Part shown: piece by piece, positions 1 through 7,523 of the stretch | How positions within the stretch are numbered: the first letter of the stretch is position 1 | Layout: each line of letters starts with the position of its first letter | Source of the DNA: a virus | Virus record (IMG/VR): IMGVR_UViG_3300048009_000431 | Span: 1-33,906 of that record | Reading direction: 5' to 3' (one strand) | DNA: 33,906 bases | The notes under the pieces: generated by a model | Database searches by the model: none | What the model was told of the DNA's origin: nothing | Seen by the model: the letters and a program-made list of their open reading frames with translations, nothing else | Position numbers and translations under genes: made by a program

Positions 1-676
1 GCCATGTTTCTACGTCCTCTGGTGAATTTATTTCTACTCCATTATATTGTACACTCAAACAGCCAATATTACAACCGTTTTTTAACCAACGGAGTTGTTC
101 TAATTGTTCTATAGTTTCCTCTTCTGGAACAGCAAGGCTAGGGTACATTTCTAATGCTTTACGTTTGTATCCGTATATGCCTAAGTGCCAATCACCGTAT
201 CCTGTAATACCTCTAGCAAACCATAGTGCTTGATCTCCAGCACGTATCATCTTAACTGTATTAGGATCACCTTGCATACATGGAGGCATATCTGTAAATG
301 CTGTTGTTACTTGATAATGTTTTAATTGATGGTATACACTTTGTATCATATAAGCTGATACGTCAGGCATATCGCCTTGCACATTAATAAATTGGTCATA
401 CTTTTTTAGTTTGTCCCATTTAGTAATAGCACCTGCACATCGTTCAGTACCGTTCTTATAAGGTGCAATATGTTCTTCTTCGATCCAACATACTTCAGGA
501 CCAAACCTGTTAAAGATACGCATGTCGTCTGTTAGAACATATGTATCAATGCCAGACTTACGACATTGTTCGTACACCATACGTACCATTGGAATGTTAT
601 GTAGTGGTGCTAGTGGCTTTCCTGGAAAACGTGTACTACCGTATCTAGCGGGTATAAGAATAGCTGATGATGTCAC
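1..676 (-). CDS. kdsB: 3-deoxy-manno-octulosonate cytidylyltransferase (CMP-Kdo synthetase), C-terminus cut by window edge
   Basis: KdsB activates Kdo with CTP to CMP-Kdo, the donor for Kdo transferases in LPS and capsule assembly (known for the family). About 225 codons are visible. Translating the minus strand from a GTG at 676-674 gives the nucleotide-binding signature IPARYGSTRFPGKPLA near the N-terminus, then YVLTDD, GTERCAGA, NVQGDMP, and near the edge a SVQYNGVEINSPEDVETW-like end, all in the family order. Full-length KdsB is about 250 residues, so roughly 15-25 residues lie outside the window. The GTG start is supported by a strong GAGGAGG ribosome site 5-6 nt upstream (plus-strand 683-689). 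It overlaps the end of kdsA by 32 bp, so the two are probably translationally coupled. Identity is very likely; donor specificity is inferred from the family. Confidence 0.93.
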   Translation of the reverse strand, partial: MTSSAILIPARYGSTRFPGKPLAPLHNIPMVRMVYEQCRKSGIDTYVLTDDMRIFNRFGPEVCWIEEEHIAPYKNGTERCAGAITKWDKLKKYDQFINVQGDMPDVSAYMIQSVYHQLKHYQVTTAFTDMPPCMQGDPNTVKMIRAGDQALWFARGITGYGDWHLGIYGYKRKALEMYPSLAVPEEETIEQLEQLRWLKNGCNIGCLSVQYNGVEINSPEDVETW

Positions 677-1418
677 GTACTACCTCCTCAAAGTCTTTTA
701 GGTATAGCATGTTAGGTCCGTCACTTGGTGCTACATCAGGCTCAGCATGTACTTCCATAAAGAAGGAGTCGATCCCAATAGCAGCCCCAGCACGAGTGAT
801 CCCAGGCACATAATTACGATTACCGCCACTAGAGTCACCTTGTCCTCCCGGCTTTTGTACGGCGTGAGTACCATCCAACACGATAGGCACATCATAATTA
901 TCAAGCATATACTGTAGACCAGTGAAATCCACGACAAGAGTATTATATCCAAAACTAGTTCCTCGTTCAGTTATCCAAACTTCTTTTGCTTCTTCAGTTT
1001 TACTTATCACACCTTTCATATCCCAAGGCGCCATAAACTGGCCTTTCTTAATATTAACAATTTTATCTGTAGCACAAGCTGCTTGTATTAAGTCAGTCTG
1101 TCTACAAAGAAATGCTGGTATTTGATAAACGTCAACAGCATCTTTAAACTCACGTTCAATACGGTTTACTTGTACGTAGTCGTGTACATCAGTTAGTGTC
1201 TTTACACCTAGTTCTACTTTAAGTGCTAAGAAGTCTGTTAGTGTTGTTTCTAATCCTAGACCACGAACACCATTTGCGCTTGTACGGTTAGCTTTATCGT
1301 AACTTGCTTTGAAGTAGTATTCAATGCCGTACTTGTCACATACTCGTTTACACTCTTTAGCAATCTCTAAACTTTGTGGTAATGATTCGTGCTGACATGG
1401 TCCTGCAATTATTCTCAC
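645..1418 (-). CDS. kdsA: 3-deoxy-8-phosphooctulonate synthase (Kdo-8-phosphate synthase), metal-dependent type
   Basis: KdsA condenses arabinose-5-phosphate and phosphoenolpyruvate to Kdo-8-phosphate, the committed step to Kdo. The 257-residue protein carries the hallmark blocks IAGPC (residues 4-8), FKASYDKANRTS (36-47), PAFLCRQTDL (101-110), NIKKGQFMAPWD (122-133), ERGTSFGYN (151-159) and DGTHAVQKPGG (182-192). Cys8, His185, Glu222 and Asp233 match the four metal ligands of metal-dependent KdsA enzymes such as that of Aquifex; the metal-independent E. coli type has Asn in place of the Cys. The length is close to the family norm of about 260-285. The start is GTG at 1418, with AAGGAG 8 nt upstream and a 4-bp GTGA overlap with the preceding gene's stop. 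It lies directly upstream of kdsB. No arabinose-5-phosphate isomerase or dedicated Kdo-8-P phosphatase is visible here, so these steps may use host enzymes. Confidence 0.97.
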   Translation of the reverse strand: MRIIAGPCQHESLPQSLEIAKECKRVCDKYGIEYYFKASYDKANRTSANGVRGLGLETTLTDFLALKVELGVKTLTDVHDYVQVNRIEREFKDAVDVYQIPAFLCRQTDLIQAACATDKIVNIKKGQFMAPWDMKGVISKTEEAKEVWITERGTSFGYNTLVVDFTGLQYMLDNYDVPIVLDGTHAVQKPGGQGDSSGGNRNYVPGITRAGAAIGIDSFFMEVHAEPDVAPSDGPNMLYLKDFEEVVRDIISYSYTR

Positions 1419-1639
1419 TTACAACACTCCTTACAGTTACAATCACGTATAATAAAATGTACTAGTGCCATTGTAAACCACATCCAAGTCATTTCGCCAA
1501 TGCCTAATAATGTATTATTATGTGTCGTCATTTCGTGTTCCATTGCCGCACCTGCACCCATTGAAGGTGGCATTAAGTCTGGTATTAAAAAGTATATTCC
1601 TAATAGTAAGAATAGTACGCCTGCTAATTTATGTCTCAT
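1415..1639 (-). CDS. small two-helix membrane protein with Met/His-rich loop and Cys-rich tail
   Basis: Family not recognised. Starting at the ATG at 1639 the product is 74 residues. It has a first hydrophobic segment at about residues 5-22 (AGVLFLLLGIYFLIPDLM), a connecting loop rich in Met and His (M23, M27, M33, H35, M37, H40), a second hydrophobic segment at about 49-65, and a tail with the cluster CNCKECC (Cys 67, 69, 72, 73). The arrangement suggests an inner-membrane hairpin that could bind a soft metal; that is inference. The start at 1639 is preferred because it makes an ATGA overlap with the oxygenase stop; an in-frame ATG at 1654 lacks a ribosome site. Its own stop overlaps the kdsA start (GTGA), so it is part of the same coupled operon. 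Confidence 0.7.
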   Translation of the reverse strand: MRHKLAGVLFLLLGIYFLIPDLMPPSMGAGAAMEHEMTTHNNTLLGIGEMTWMWFTMALVHFIIRDCNCKECCK

Positions 1640-2229
1640 ATTATTGGTATCCATCTGTTTAATAATAAAGGATCTATCTGTTCACGTTTAATAACATCAA
1701 ACGCTATTGTAATACGAGGTTGATCCTTTTCCCATTCGCTAACACGATGATATAGTCCTGCTGGGCTAAGTGTTATGTAACCATCTTTGTTATCAATTGT
1801 TTTAATAATTTCTTCTTTATCTCTATAAAGAGTTTGACTAGGCTCAGTATTAACAGCAACATACCCGTGCCATCTGCCATCATGTACTTGATTCTCAGGA
1901 CCGTGTTTGTGCCAATTTAAGTAGCCACCTTTGTTATAAATGTTGACCCAACCTGCTAGAGCATAATCTTGATAGTTCGGTATCTTTGATTTAATTGTAG
2001 TTACAATTTGCCTATATAGATCAGTAAACCCTGGGTAATGACATAGGAACACATTGTATGCTTCATACAACTCTGTACTACGGCTACCTTCTGCAAACTT
2101 CATATACCCTGTAGGAAATGTTTGATAGAACTCATCAAATCGTTGCGATACTTCTTGTGCTAGAAGTTTACTACTACGCTCTAATTGTATAAGTGTCAAC
2201 TTAGACACACATGGTTCATGATGTATCAA
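1636..2229 (-). CDS. 2-oxoglutarate/Fe(II)-dependent oxygenase-like protein
   Basis: The 197-residue protein has the C-terminal double-stranded beta-helix pattern of phage 2OG-Fe(II) oxygenases: W-x-N-x-Y (94-98), LNWHKHG (104-110) with candidate metal ligands His107 and/or His109, HGYVAVNTEPS (121-131), then GYITLSPAGLYHRVSEW (150-166) with distal His161, and PRITIAFDV (171-179) with Arg172 as the likely 2-oxoglutarate anchor. The usual HxD first motif appears here as H-x-H, so the exact ligand set is uncertain. Such enzymes hydroxylate proteins, sugars or small molecules; no substrate can be assigned. It starts at 2229 with a 4-bp ATGA overlap to the gene upstream and sits in the kdsAB operon beside a cupin and a methyltransferase, consistent with a tailoring role. 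Confidence 0.8.
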   Translation of the reverse strand: MIHHEPCVSKLTLIQLERSSKLLAQEVSQRFDEFYQTFPTGYMKFAEGSRSTELYEAYNVFLCHYPGFTDLYRQIVTTIKSKIPNYQDYALAGWVNIYNKGGYLNWHKHGPENQVHDGRWHGYVAVNTEPSQTLYRDKEEIIKTIDNKDGYITLSPAGLYHRVSEWEKDQPRITIAFDVIKREQIDPLLLNRWIPII

Positions 2230-2501
2230 TGTGTATCCTTAACAGTATAGTAAGTTGTTACTACTTGGTCTAATAACTTCTTTAAAGTTGGATAAGTCAA
2301 AGACAGCTCACATAGTTCTTGCCACTCGGCATAACTTAACAAGTCACCTTGTGCTCTGGCAACACCTGCAGGATCGCCACCTATAATCCAACGTGGAATA
2401 TCTCTATGCGGAGCATCTCTATATCTTGCATATACAACTCCGTCTGCTCTTTCGTATATTAATGCTTCTCCAGGAATCATTTTATTTTTCGATTGCGACA
2501 T
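2226..2501 (-). CDS. conserved-looking small protein of unknown function
   Basis: This is a 91-residue soluble protein with no recognised domain. The central part, ALIYERADGVVYARYRD followed by IPRWIIGGDP (residues 13-45), resembles short hypothetical proteins I associate with marine T4-like phages, but I cannot name one. The start at 2501 is supported by an AAGGA ribosome site about 8 nt upstream; a second in-frame ATG (residue 8) lacks one. It overlaps the methyltransferase stop by 20 bp and the oxygenase start by 4 bp (ATGA), so it is translated within the same operon. Confidence 0.75.
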   Translation of the reverse strand: MSQSKNKMIPGEALIYERADGVVYARYRDAPHRDIPRWIIGGDPAGVARAQGDLLSYAEWQELCELSLTYPTLKKLLDQVVTTYYTVKDTH

Positions 2502-3009
2502 CTAATTTTCCTTTATTATTCAAATTATTATAAACCACAGTACCGTCTATATATCTACTAATTTGTTCTGTCCACCATGTTTGATCTTCTAATATTAAAT
2601 GTGCATTCCTGCCGTCACTTAATCTCTTACGTGCTGGTTTTGTGTCAATACGTAACCATACATACTTTGTACTTAATTGGTTTATATGATCAAGAACTTG
2701 ATTCAGATATTCGGGTTCAATGTGTTCTAGTACATCATTACTAAACACACACTCTACAGTTGTAGGTTCATTACTAAACATAAGAACAGCAGGATCGTAG
2801 CCTACACATTTAATATTTCTATAACGTGTTTCTAAGTCAGATAGTATACCGCCCTTGCCGCATCCGTAATCCAGTAGCGACAAAGGTTGCCATTGTTCAA
2901 CATACTTGTGGAACTTGCCAAGGTTTTTGGTCTTTCCACCGAAGCCTTTTATTCGACTGCGATCAGCATGTATTACACGAAGCTCTTCGATATACTTCAG
3001 TGAATACAT
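2482..3009 (-). CDS. class I SAM-dependent methyltransferase
   Basis: The 175-residue protein has a Rossmann methyltransferase core: motif I LLDYGCGKGG at residues 45-54, a post-I acidic position after VGYD (69-72), and NDVLEHIEPE (91-100) matching the motif IV/post-IV segment of Methyltransf_11/23-type enzymes. It is short for the class, and the substrate is unknown. It starts at 3009, 1 nt downstream of the cupin stop, and overlaps the following small gene by 20 bp, so the genes are co-transcribed. Its position between a cupin and Kdo synthesis genes makes a small-molecule or sugar substrate plausible, but DNA or protein targets cannot be excluded. Confidence 0.85.
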   Translation of the reverse strand: MYSLKYIEELRVIHADRSRIKGFGGKTKNLGKFHKYVEQWQPLSLLDYGCGKGGILSDLETRYRNIKCVGYDPAVLMFSNEPTTVECVFSNDVLEHIEPEYLNQVLDHINQLSTKYVWLRIDTKPARKRLSDGRNAHLILEDQTWWTEQISRYIDGTVVYNNLNNKGKLDVAIEK

Positions 3010-3010
3010 T

Positions 3011-3361
3011 CTACACTTCGGACCCTGCTGTACGCCTTACGATATCATCGTGATTGAATTCTGCCCAGTATAGCTCAAATGCTACACCATCTTCTAAGCC
3101 TTCAAACTGATGTATCTTGCCTGGCTTAACTTGTGTAAAGTCTCCTGCTTCAAGAATTGTTTCATCTAACAGTCCTTGATCCTCTTGCCAAACACGTACA
3201 ATCATTTTGCCTGATTCTACAAAGAAGCCATTCCATTTAAACTGGTGTTCATGTTCTGAACATTTATAGCCTGCTTTATATTCTATACGGTGAAACTCTA
3301 GTACACCGTTGGCATGTATAAGCTCTGTTGATCCCCATACTTTACCTGCTTTTATTCCCAT
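3011..3361 (-). CDS. small single-domain cupin
   Basis: The 116-residue protein has both cupin motifs: G-x5-H-x-H (GYKCSEHEH, residues 31-39, His37 and His39) with FVESGKMIVRV following, and GDFTQVKPGKIHQFEGL (73-89) with His84 and the typical P-G-x2-H turn. Cupins of this size include sugar-nucleotide epimerases, isomerases, dioxygenases and binding proteins, so no reaction can be assigned. It begins the tightly packed set that continues through methyltransferase, oxygenase and kdsAB, 10 nt after the preceding unknown gene. The start ATG at 3361 is preceded by an AGGAGAA ribosome site. Confidence 0.87.
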   Translation of the reverse strand: MGIKAGKVWGSTELIHANGVLEFHRIEYKAGYKCSEHEHQFKWNGFFVESGKMIVRVWQEDQGLLDETILEAGDFTQVKPGKIHQFEGLEDGVAFELYWAEFNHDDIVRRTAGSEV

Positions 3362-3371
3362 TGTTATTCTC

Positions 3372-3878
3372 CTATATTAACGAAGCGTATTCAATAACTT
3401 CACTCTGTCTTGTAATATCTTTGGCAACAAATATGCACTCTGATTGATCATTATTAGTAAGTGGCATACTTAATAGTTGTCCGTTTTTCATTTTAGGGAA
3501 ATACCATTTTACATCATTGTAAAAGTTTACTATTTCTATTTTACCGTAGTCTGACTTAAATCCTGACAATGGATTAAACAGCCATGCTTCAAAGCCTCTG
3601 TCATTTAAACTTGTTAGTGGTAGTACTTCTAAATCCATACCAGCTTCCGAATCGCCAACAGCAATATGCCAATCAACCGGTAATGTAATTTCGTGTCCGT
3701 TTATATTAAGTACCATTGCAGGTGCGCTGAACGACTCTAGGAATATCAAAGGAATAAAAAAGAAATCTGGTTCCTTTGGATCTGAATTGTCAAGCACACT
3801 AAAACGTATATCTTCGTCAATTTCATCTGGCAGTTTATCTAGATGAAATGTTTTGTCTTCAAGTGTTAGTATTCTCAT
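3372..3878 (-). CDS. unknown protein downstream of uvsW
   Basis: A 168-residue acidic soluble protein without a recognised domain or catalytic motif. Visible features are a stretch DFFFIPLIFLESFSAPAMV (residues 38-56), a PVDWHIAVGD segment (67-76), and DVKWYFPKMKNGQLLSMPL (122-140). It resembles hypothetical proteins seen beside uvsW in marine T4-like phages, by memory only. It follows uvsW by 3 nt and precedes the cupin by 10 nt, so it belongs to the same transcription unit. Confidence 0.8.
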   Translation of the reverse strand: MRILTLEDKTFHLDKLPDEIDEDIRFSVLDNSDPKEPDFFFIPLIFLESFSAPAMVLNINGHEITLPVDWHIAVGDSEAGMDLEVLPLTSLNDRGFEAWLFNPLSGFKSDYGKIEIVNFYNDVKWYFPKMKNGQLLSMPLTNNDQSECIFVAKDITRQSEVIEYASLI

Positions 3879-3881
3879 ATG

Positions 3882-5345
3882 TTAGTTCCAGTCAATTTTT
3901 TCTATCGTGAAAGGATATTGGGCTTCCTTATAGAATTTTTTTCGTTGTGTTAAATGTCTCTTCGCAAACTTACATGTTGATGTAATGTCCCATATCTGTA
4001 CGAAGTCCTTGTCCTTTGCCTTTCTAACGCCTCTGCCTATACTTTGTATTACCCTGACAAAACTTTTGCCAGGCTCAATGAGAACAAGATTAAAAATACG
4101 CGGTATGTTAATACCAACAGCCGCGACCCCGTATGTTGCGATAACCACATGGTTAGTTCCTTCATTGATTTCATCATATGCCTCCTTGCGATCTTTTAAT
4201 TTAACATCGCCTTTCACAAAAACTGATCCTGGGATCAATTCTGCTAGTGCTTCACCTGCACTAATTCTATCTACTAATATAAGTGTGTTGCCTGAATCTT
4301 TTACTGTGTTTAATAATTTGCCTACGTACTCTAAACGTGCTGTGTCTGTTGTTAAGTACTTTAATTCTGATTGATAATCTCTGTGTGCAACAGTGTCAAT
4401 TAATTGACAAACGTTAACATGACACGAAGATAGTACACCTTTGTCTTGTAATTCCTTTGCTGTAATATTTCCAATTACAGGACCTAAACTAGCATGAATA
4501 CTTTCAAATTCAAATTTTTCTTTAGGTACTGTTCCTGTTAGTCCCCAACGGATTGGAGCATTCTTTAAATTACGTGTAAGTAAATTTTTAAGTACTTCTG
4601 CTTTCGCTTGGTGTACTTCGTCGACAATGATCGTGCTTACACCATCTAGGAACTCTGCTAGACTTAATACAGCCGAGCCATCCTTGTGCTTCTTGTCAAG
4701 TATGTTTAAACTTTGCCAAGTACAGATAGTATGAGTCTTACCTAATTGTTTCCTGTCGCCGAAGTACACCCCTACGTCTAAGCCACAGTTAACATAATCT
4801 TCTTCTGTTTGTGTAACAAGGCTTTTGTTAGGCACAATAATAAGACTACGTCCGTATGGCTCACTTATATGTGATAATGTTGCTGTTGTAATAGTTTTAC
4901 CTGCACCAGTTGCAATTTCTTGTAAACTTTGCGGGTGCTTTAAAAAATTGTTAATTGCTTCTACTTGATAATCACGTAGAATAATTTCTTCGCCTTCTGC
5001 TGGATGTCCTTTAGGCCACACTACATCTTGGTCGGCCCAATAACGTTCTGTAATTTGTGGAAAGTTTAATTGTACAGGTATACGTCTGTCATCAATGTCT
5101 GCTATTTGTACATTATTCTTTTGCAATACTTCAACAACAGTATCAAGATGATTAACGTAACCAGTGCCGCCGATACCAAAGAAAGCAACTTTACCATCCC
5201 AACGACCAAGTTTATATTGTGGCATATACTTTGCATATGGCACTTCAAACTTAAGAGCATTAGAAAGTTTCCTTCGTACGTCAACCTCTAGGCCTTCTAG
5301 TTTAATGTTTACTTCATCTTCAATTATTAGTCTACATGTTGCCAT
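3882..5345 (-). CDS. uvsW: UvsW-type RNA-DNA/DNA helicase
   Basis: UvsW is the T4 superfamily-2 helicase that unwinds R-loops and branched DNA, shutting off origin replication and assisting recombination-dependent replication. From the ATG at 5345 the product is 487 residues, near the T4 length of about 500. It shows an N-terminal substrate-binding region with KLGRWDGKV (about 46-54), Q-motif region ILRDYQ (122-127), Walker A ATGAGKT (145-151), DEVH box (242-245), LTGT motif III (269-272) and motif VI QSIGRGVRKAKD near the C-terminus. An upstream in-frame TTG (5372) could be used, but the ATG forms a TAATG junction with the preceding stop. It is cotranscribed with the 409-aa unknown from a near-perfect sigma70 promoter. 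Confidence 0.96.
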   Translation of the reverse strand: MATCRLIIEDEVNIKLEGLEVDVRRKLSNALKFEVPYAKYMPQYKLGRWDGKVAFFGIGGTGYVNHLDTVVEVLQKNNVQIADIDDRRIPVQLNFPQITERYWADQDVVWPKGHPAEGEEIILRDYQVEAINNFLKHPQSLQEIATGAGKTITTATLSHISEPYGRSLIIVPNKSLVTQTEEDYVNCGLDVGVYFGDRKQLGKTHTICTWQSLNILDKKHKDGSAVLSLAEFLDGVSTIIVDEVHQAKAEVLKNLLTRNLKNAPIRWGLTGTVPKEKFEFESIHASLGPVIGNITAKELQDKGVLSSCHVNVCQLIDTVAHRDYQSELKYLTTDTARLEYVGKLLNTVKDSGNTLILVDRISAGEALAELIPGSVFVKGDVKLKDRKEAYDEINEGTNHVVIATYGVAAVGINIPRIFNLVLIEPGKSFVRVIQSIGRGVRKAKDKDFVQIWDITSTCKFAKRHLTQRKKFYKEAQYPFTIEKIDWN

Positions 5346-6574
5346 TAAGGATTCATTCTCCAGTCTCTCCAAATAGGTTCTTTATCGCTATACTCAATAT
5401 ACAAAGTAACATCTTTGGATATATCACCCGAAATAGAATGTCGTTCTGTAGAAAAGGATAACGCGGTATTAGGCAAACAGTCACTCTTAGCAAGTGGCTT
5501 GTTTACCTTACTCTTTAGAGTATACACTATTTTTGTGTCTTTGTCAACCGGAGTATTTAAATTGTTATCTTTAATATATTGGTTATAACCGTTTTTATCT
5601 GAGTGCGAATCCTTTCTATACAATACAGTAATTTGTTCGTTAGGAATATAGTTACGCACTAGTTGGTGTGTTTGTGTTAGTATATCAAATGCACTTTCAT
5701 CGTCAACAAGTATATTAATTGGATAACTGTCCAACTCGTTAAGTGCTTTGAATACCTCTTGTAATGGGGTTTCTTTACTATTAATATATTTGTATAGTGT
5801 TTCTCTAGTAGCAATGTCTGTTACTAACTGTCCATTAACATTAATAGGCTCGTCTATATCGACAATGCCGTATTCAAACCTTTTGTCATAATACAAATGA
5901 ATATTATTTGCTGTTGGTTTTCCTAACCTATTAGTAATTTCATCTATAACGTTTTGAGGTAAGTTTTTAAGTTCACCATTAAATACACCCGGCACATAAT
6001 CTTCTCTGTTCCAAGTAACTATTTCATCATAGATGTCAAATATCTCTTGATCAATTTCAAAATGATTATCTTTAAATGCTTCTATAACTTCATACACTAC
6101 GTTTTCGGTAAGTGCAAAAAAGTGTGTATGTGATCCTTTTGGATGAACATATGTACTTGCTGACATAGGTATTTGTTGCAATCTTACAATTAATTTTTTA
6201 CTAAATGGGAAACGTACTTTAACCCAAGGTAAATTTGACAGTTGCTCTTTCCAACGTTCGCTTTTTGGTTCTGTAAATATATCGTCTTTAGTAACAAGTT
6301 TTATATACTTTGCTCTATCAATACTGCGTAAAGGATATCTTAGATTATTAAATGTTTCTTCAACAATAATATTATTTGCCAACAGCTGATCGCTATAATT
6401 CAATAACTTAGTTTTCATAAGTGCATGTTGTTTATCACTGAGCCCTAATCCTCTAAGGACTTGCTTTGCAATGCTAAACATAATTGTTGCATCTTCTTTC
6501 TTGATACTGATAGGGTCAGGCACATCTCTTAGTCCTGCAACAATTTCAAGGCAATCTTCGATAGTATGCTTCAA
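5345..6574 (-). CDS. unknown 409-aa protein preceding uvsW
   Basis: Not recognised. The protein is 409 residues, mixed alpha/beta, without signal peptide or membrane segment. A middle segment contains HPKGSHTHFFALTE; the C-terminal third holds PINILVDDESAFDIL, ITVLYRKDSHSDKNGYNQ and KIVYTLKSKVNKPLAKSD, whose alternating hydrophobic strands look like a Rossmann or RecA-like half-domain, but no P-loop is visible. The start is TTG at 6574, supported by AGGAG 7 nt upstream; the first in-frame ATG is only at residue 32. Its stop overlaps the uvsW ATG (TAATG), implying translational coupling and perhaps a partner role in recombination. It is the first gene after the strongest promoter in the window. 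Confidence 0.85.
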   Translation of the reverse strand: MKHTIEDCLEIVAGLRDVPDPISIKKEDATIMFSIAKQVLRGLGLSDKQHALMKTKLLNYSDQLLANNIIVEETFNNLRYPLRSIDRAKYIKLVTKDDIFTEPKSERWKEQLSNLPWVKVRFPFSKKLIVRLQQIPMSASTYVHPKGSHTHFFALTENVVYEVIEAFKDNHFEIDQEIFDIYDEIVTWNREDYVPGVFNGELKNLPQNVIDEITNRLGKPTANNIHLYYDKRFEYGIVDIDEPINVNGQLVTDIATRETLYKYINSKETPLQEVFKALNELDSYPINILVDDESAFDILTQTHQLVRNYIPNEQITVLYRKDSHSDKNGYNQYIKDNNLNTPVDKDTKIVYTLKSKVNKPLAKSDCLPNTALSFSTERHSISGDISKDVTLYIEYSDKEPIWRDWRMNP

Positions 6575-6599
6575 GGGTGTTCTCCTATGTATATACTAT

Positions 6600-6628
6600 A
6601 TTATAGCGTATTATAGTTTTGATGTCAA
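6600..6628 (-). promoter_or_regulatory. sigma70-type promoter for the 409-aa/uvsW unit
   Basis: On the minus strand a perfect -35 TTGACA (6623-6628) is separated by exactly 17 bp from a perfect -10 TATAAT (6600-6605). It covers the end of the preceding glycosyltransferase-like gene and the 36-nt gap before the TTG start at 6574. Predicted transcription start is near 6593. It is expected to be read by unmodified host RNA polymerase early in infection. Confidence 0.85.
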
Positions 6629-7483
6629 GTGTTTTAATGGGTAACCTGCAGCTATTTCATGTGTGCTGTACTCAGTATGTGCAAGGTCATTAAGCCATTG
6701 CGTTCTGTCAGGTCTTATAGGGTTGTTTATTTGTTTTATGTCATGTTGTGCTACATCATATGCTAAACTACTAGGCCCTACAAACGCTGGCACACCTTGT
6801 AGTATTGCTCGTATAGCAGGGTTACTACTCCAACTAATAACAGCATATGCATTGGACATATCAAAGTCAAAGTCGTCATATGTTGCGTTATCACGTACTG
6901 GATTTTGTACTTTTACATCTTTGTATTTGTCTGAAAAAGGAGGTATTAAACATCTTGGGTGCGGTCTTATAATAATTTGTTTATCAGTACGTTTACGTAT
7001 AATCGACAAAGTTTTATCTAACCATTTGTCTTGTGGCGGCATATTTGCCCACTGTTGACTTTTGTTATGTTGCAAACAAATAACAATTGGTCCGTCTTCA
7101 TTGTTTGTCCATGGTTGCAATTTTAAACCTAACATCTTTGCACGTTCGTCAGTGTTATTCTTAGGAGCAAAATAAGCATCTCTATTAATGCCGTTTACTC
7201 CTACTTTCCACATAGTACCTCTGTTTAATGCCCCTACTTCTAACACAATTACAGGTTTACCTAACATGCGATTTTGTTCCCAAACTGTTTTGTTATTTGC
7301 CATACGACCGTTCCATAACACACTCCATATAACAGCAACGTCATAATTATCGTAATGATCGAATACTCTATAAGGTTCATTATAGATAACGGTGTGGCCG
7401 GCATCAGCAACACTCTTAGCGAATGCATGGAATACAGGTTGGCTGTTTAGTGCGCCATAATCAGTGTATAAGCAGAAAATCAT
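6611..7483 (-). CDS. capsule/Kdo-transferase-like glycosyltransferase, paralog A
   Basis: A 290-residue GT-B-like protein. The C-terminal half has RTDKQIIIRPHPR (about residues 165-177), then DFDMSNAYAVISWSSNPAIRAILQGVPAFVG, followed by AYDVAQHDIKQINNP. This R-x-H-P plus N-A-x-x-V-[IV]-[ST]-[WY]-x-S plus G-[VI]-P-x-[FY] layout recalls the Capsule_synth family that includes the beta-Kdo transferases KpsC and KpsS. Three further genes in the island share the layout, so they are diverged paralogs. Substrate is inferred, not shown. This is the most divergent copy: it has Trp in place of Tyr in the V-x-Y-x-S motif and lacks the Trp-rich end of the others. It starts at 7483, divergent from the plus-strand glycosyltransferase, with AGGA about 11 nt upstream. 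Confidence 0.78.
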   Translation of the reverse strand: MIFCLYTDYGALNSQPVFHAFAKSVADAGHTVIYNEPYRVFDHYDNYDVAVIWSVLWNGRMANNKTVWEQNRMLGKPVIVLEVGALNRGTMWKVGVNGINRDAYFAPKNNTDERAKMLGLKLQPWTNNEDGPIVICLQHNKSQQWANMPPQDKWLDKTLSIIRKRTDKQIIIRPHPRCLIPPFSDKYKDVKVQNPVRDNATYDDFDFDMSNAYAVISWSSNPAIRAILQGVPAFVGPSSLAYDVAQHDIKQINNPIRPDRTQWLNDLAHTEYSTHEIAAGYPLKHLTSKL

Positions 7484-7485
7484 TT

Positions 7486-7512
7486 GTTAAATATCCTATA
7501 TAAGTATTTAAA
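7486..7512. promoter_or_regulatory. possible divergent late promoters (weak)
   Basis: The 40-bp gap between the divergent genes holds a plus-strand GTTAAATA (7486-7493) and a minus-strand TTTAAATA (7505-7512). Both resemble the GATAAATA element of this phage but deviate at the first positions. The plus gene also has an AAAGGAA ribosome site. Support is positional only. Confidence 0.3.
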
Positions 7513-7523
7513 AGGAATCGTAC

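Noticed and set aside
731-952. Minus-strand 73-aa hydrophobic frame
   Set aside because: It lies entirely inside kdsA in another frame; kdsA has clear conserved blocks across the same bases.
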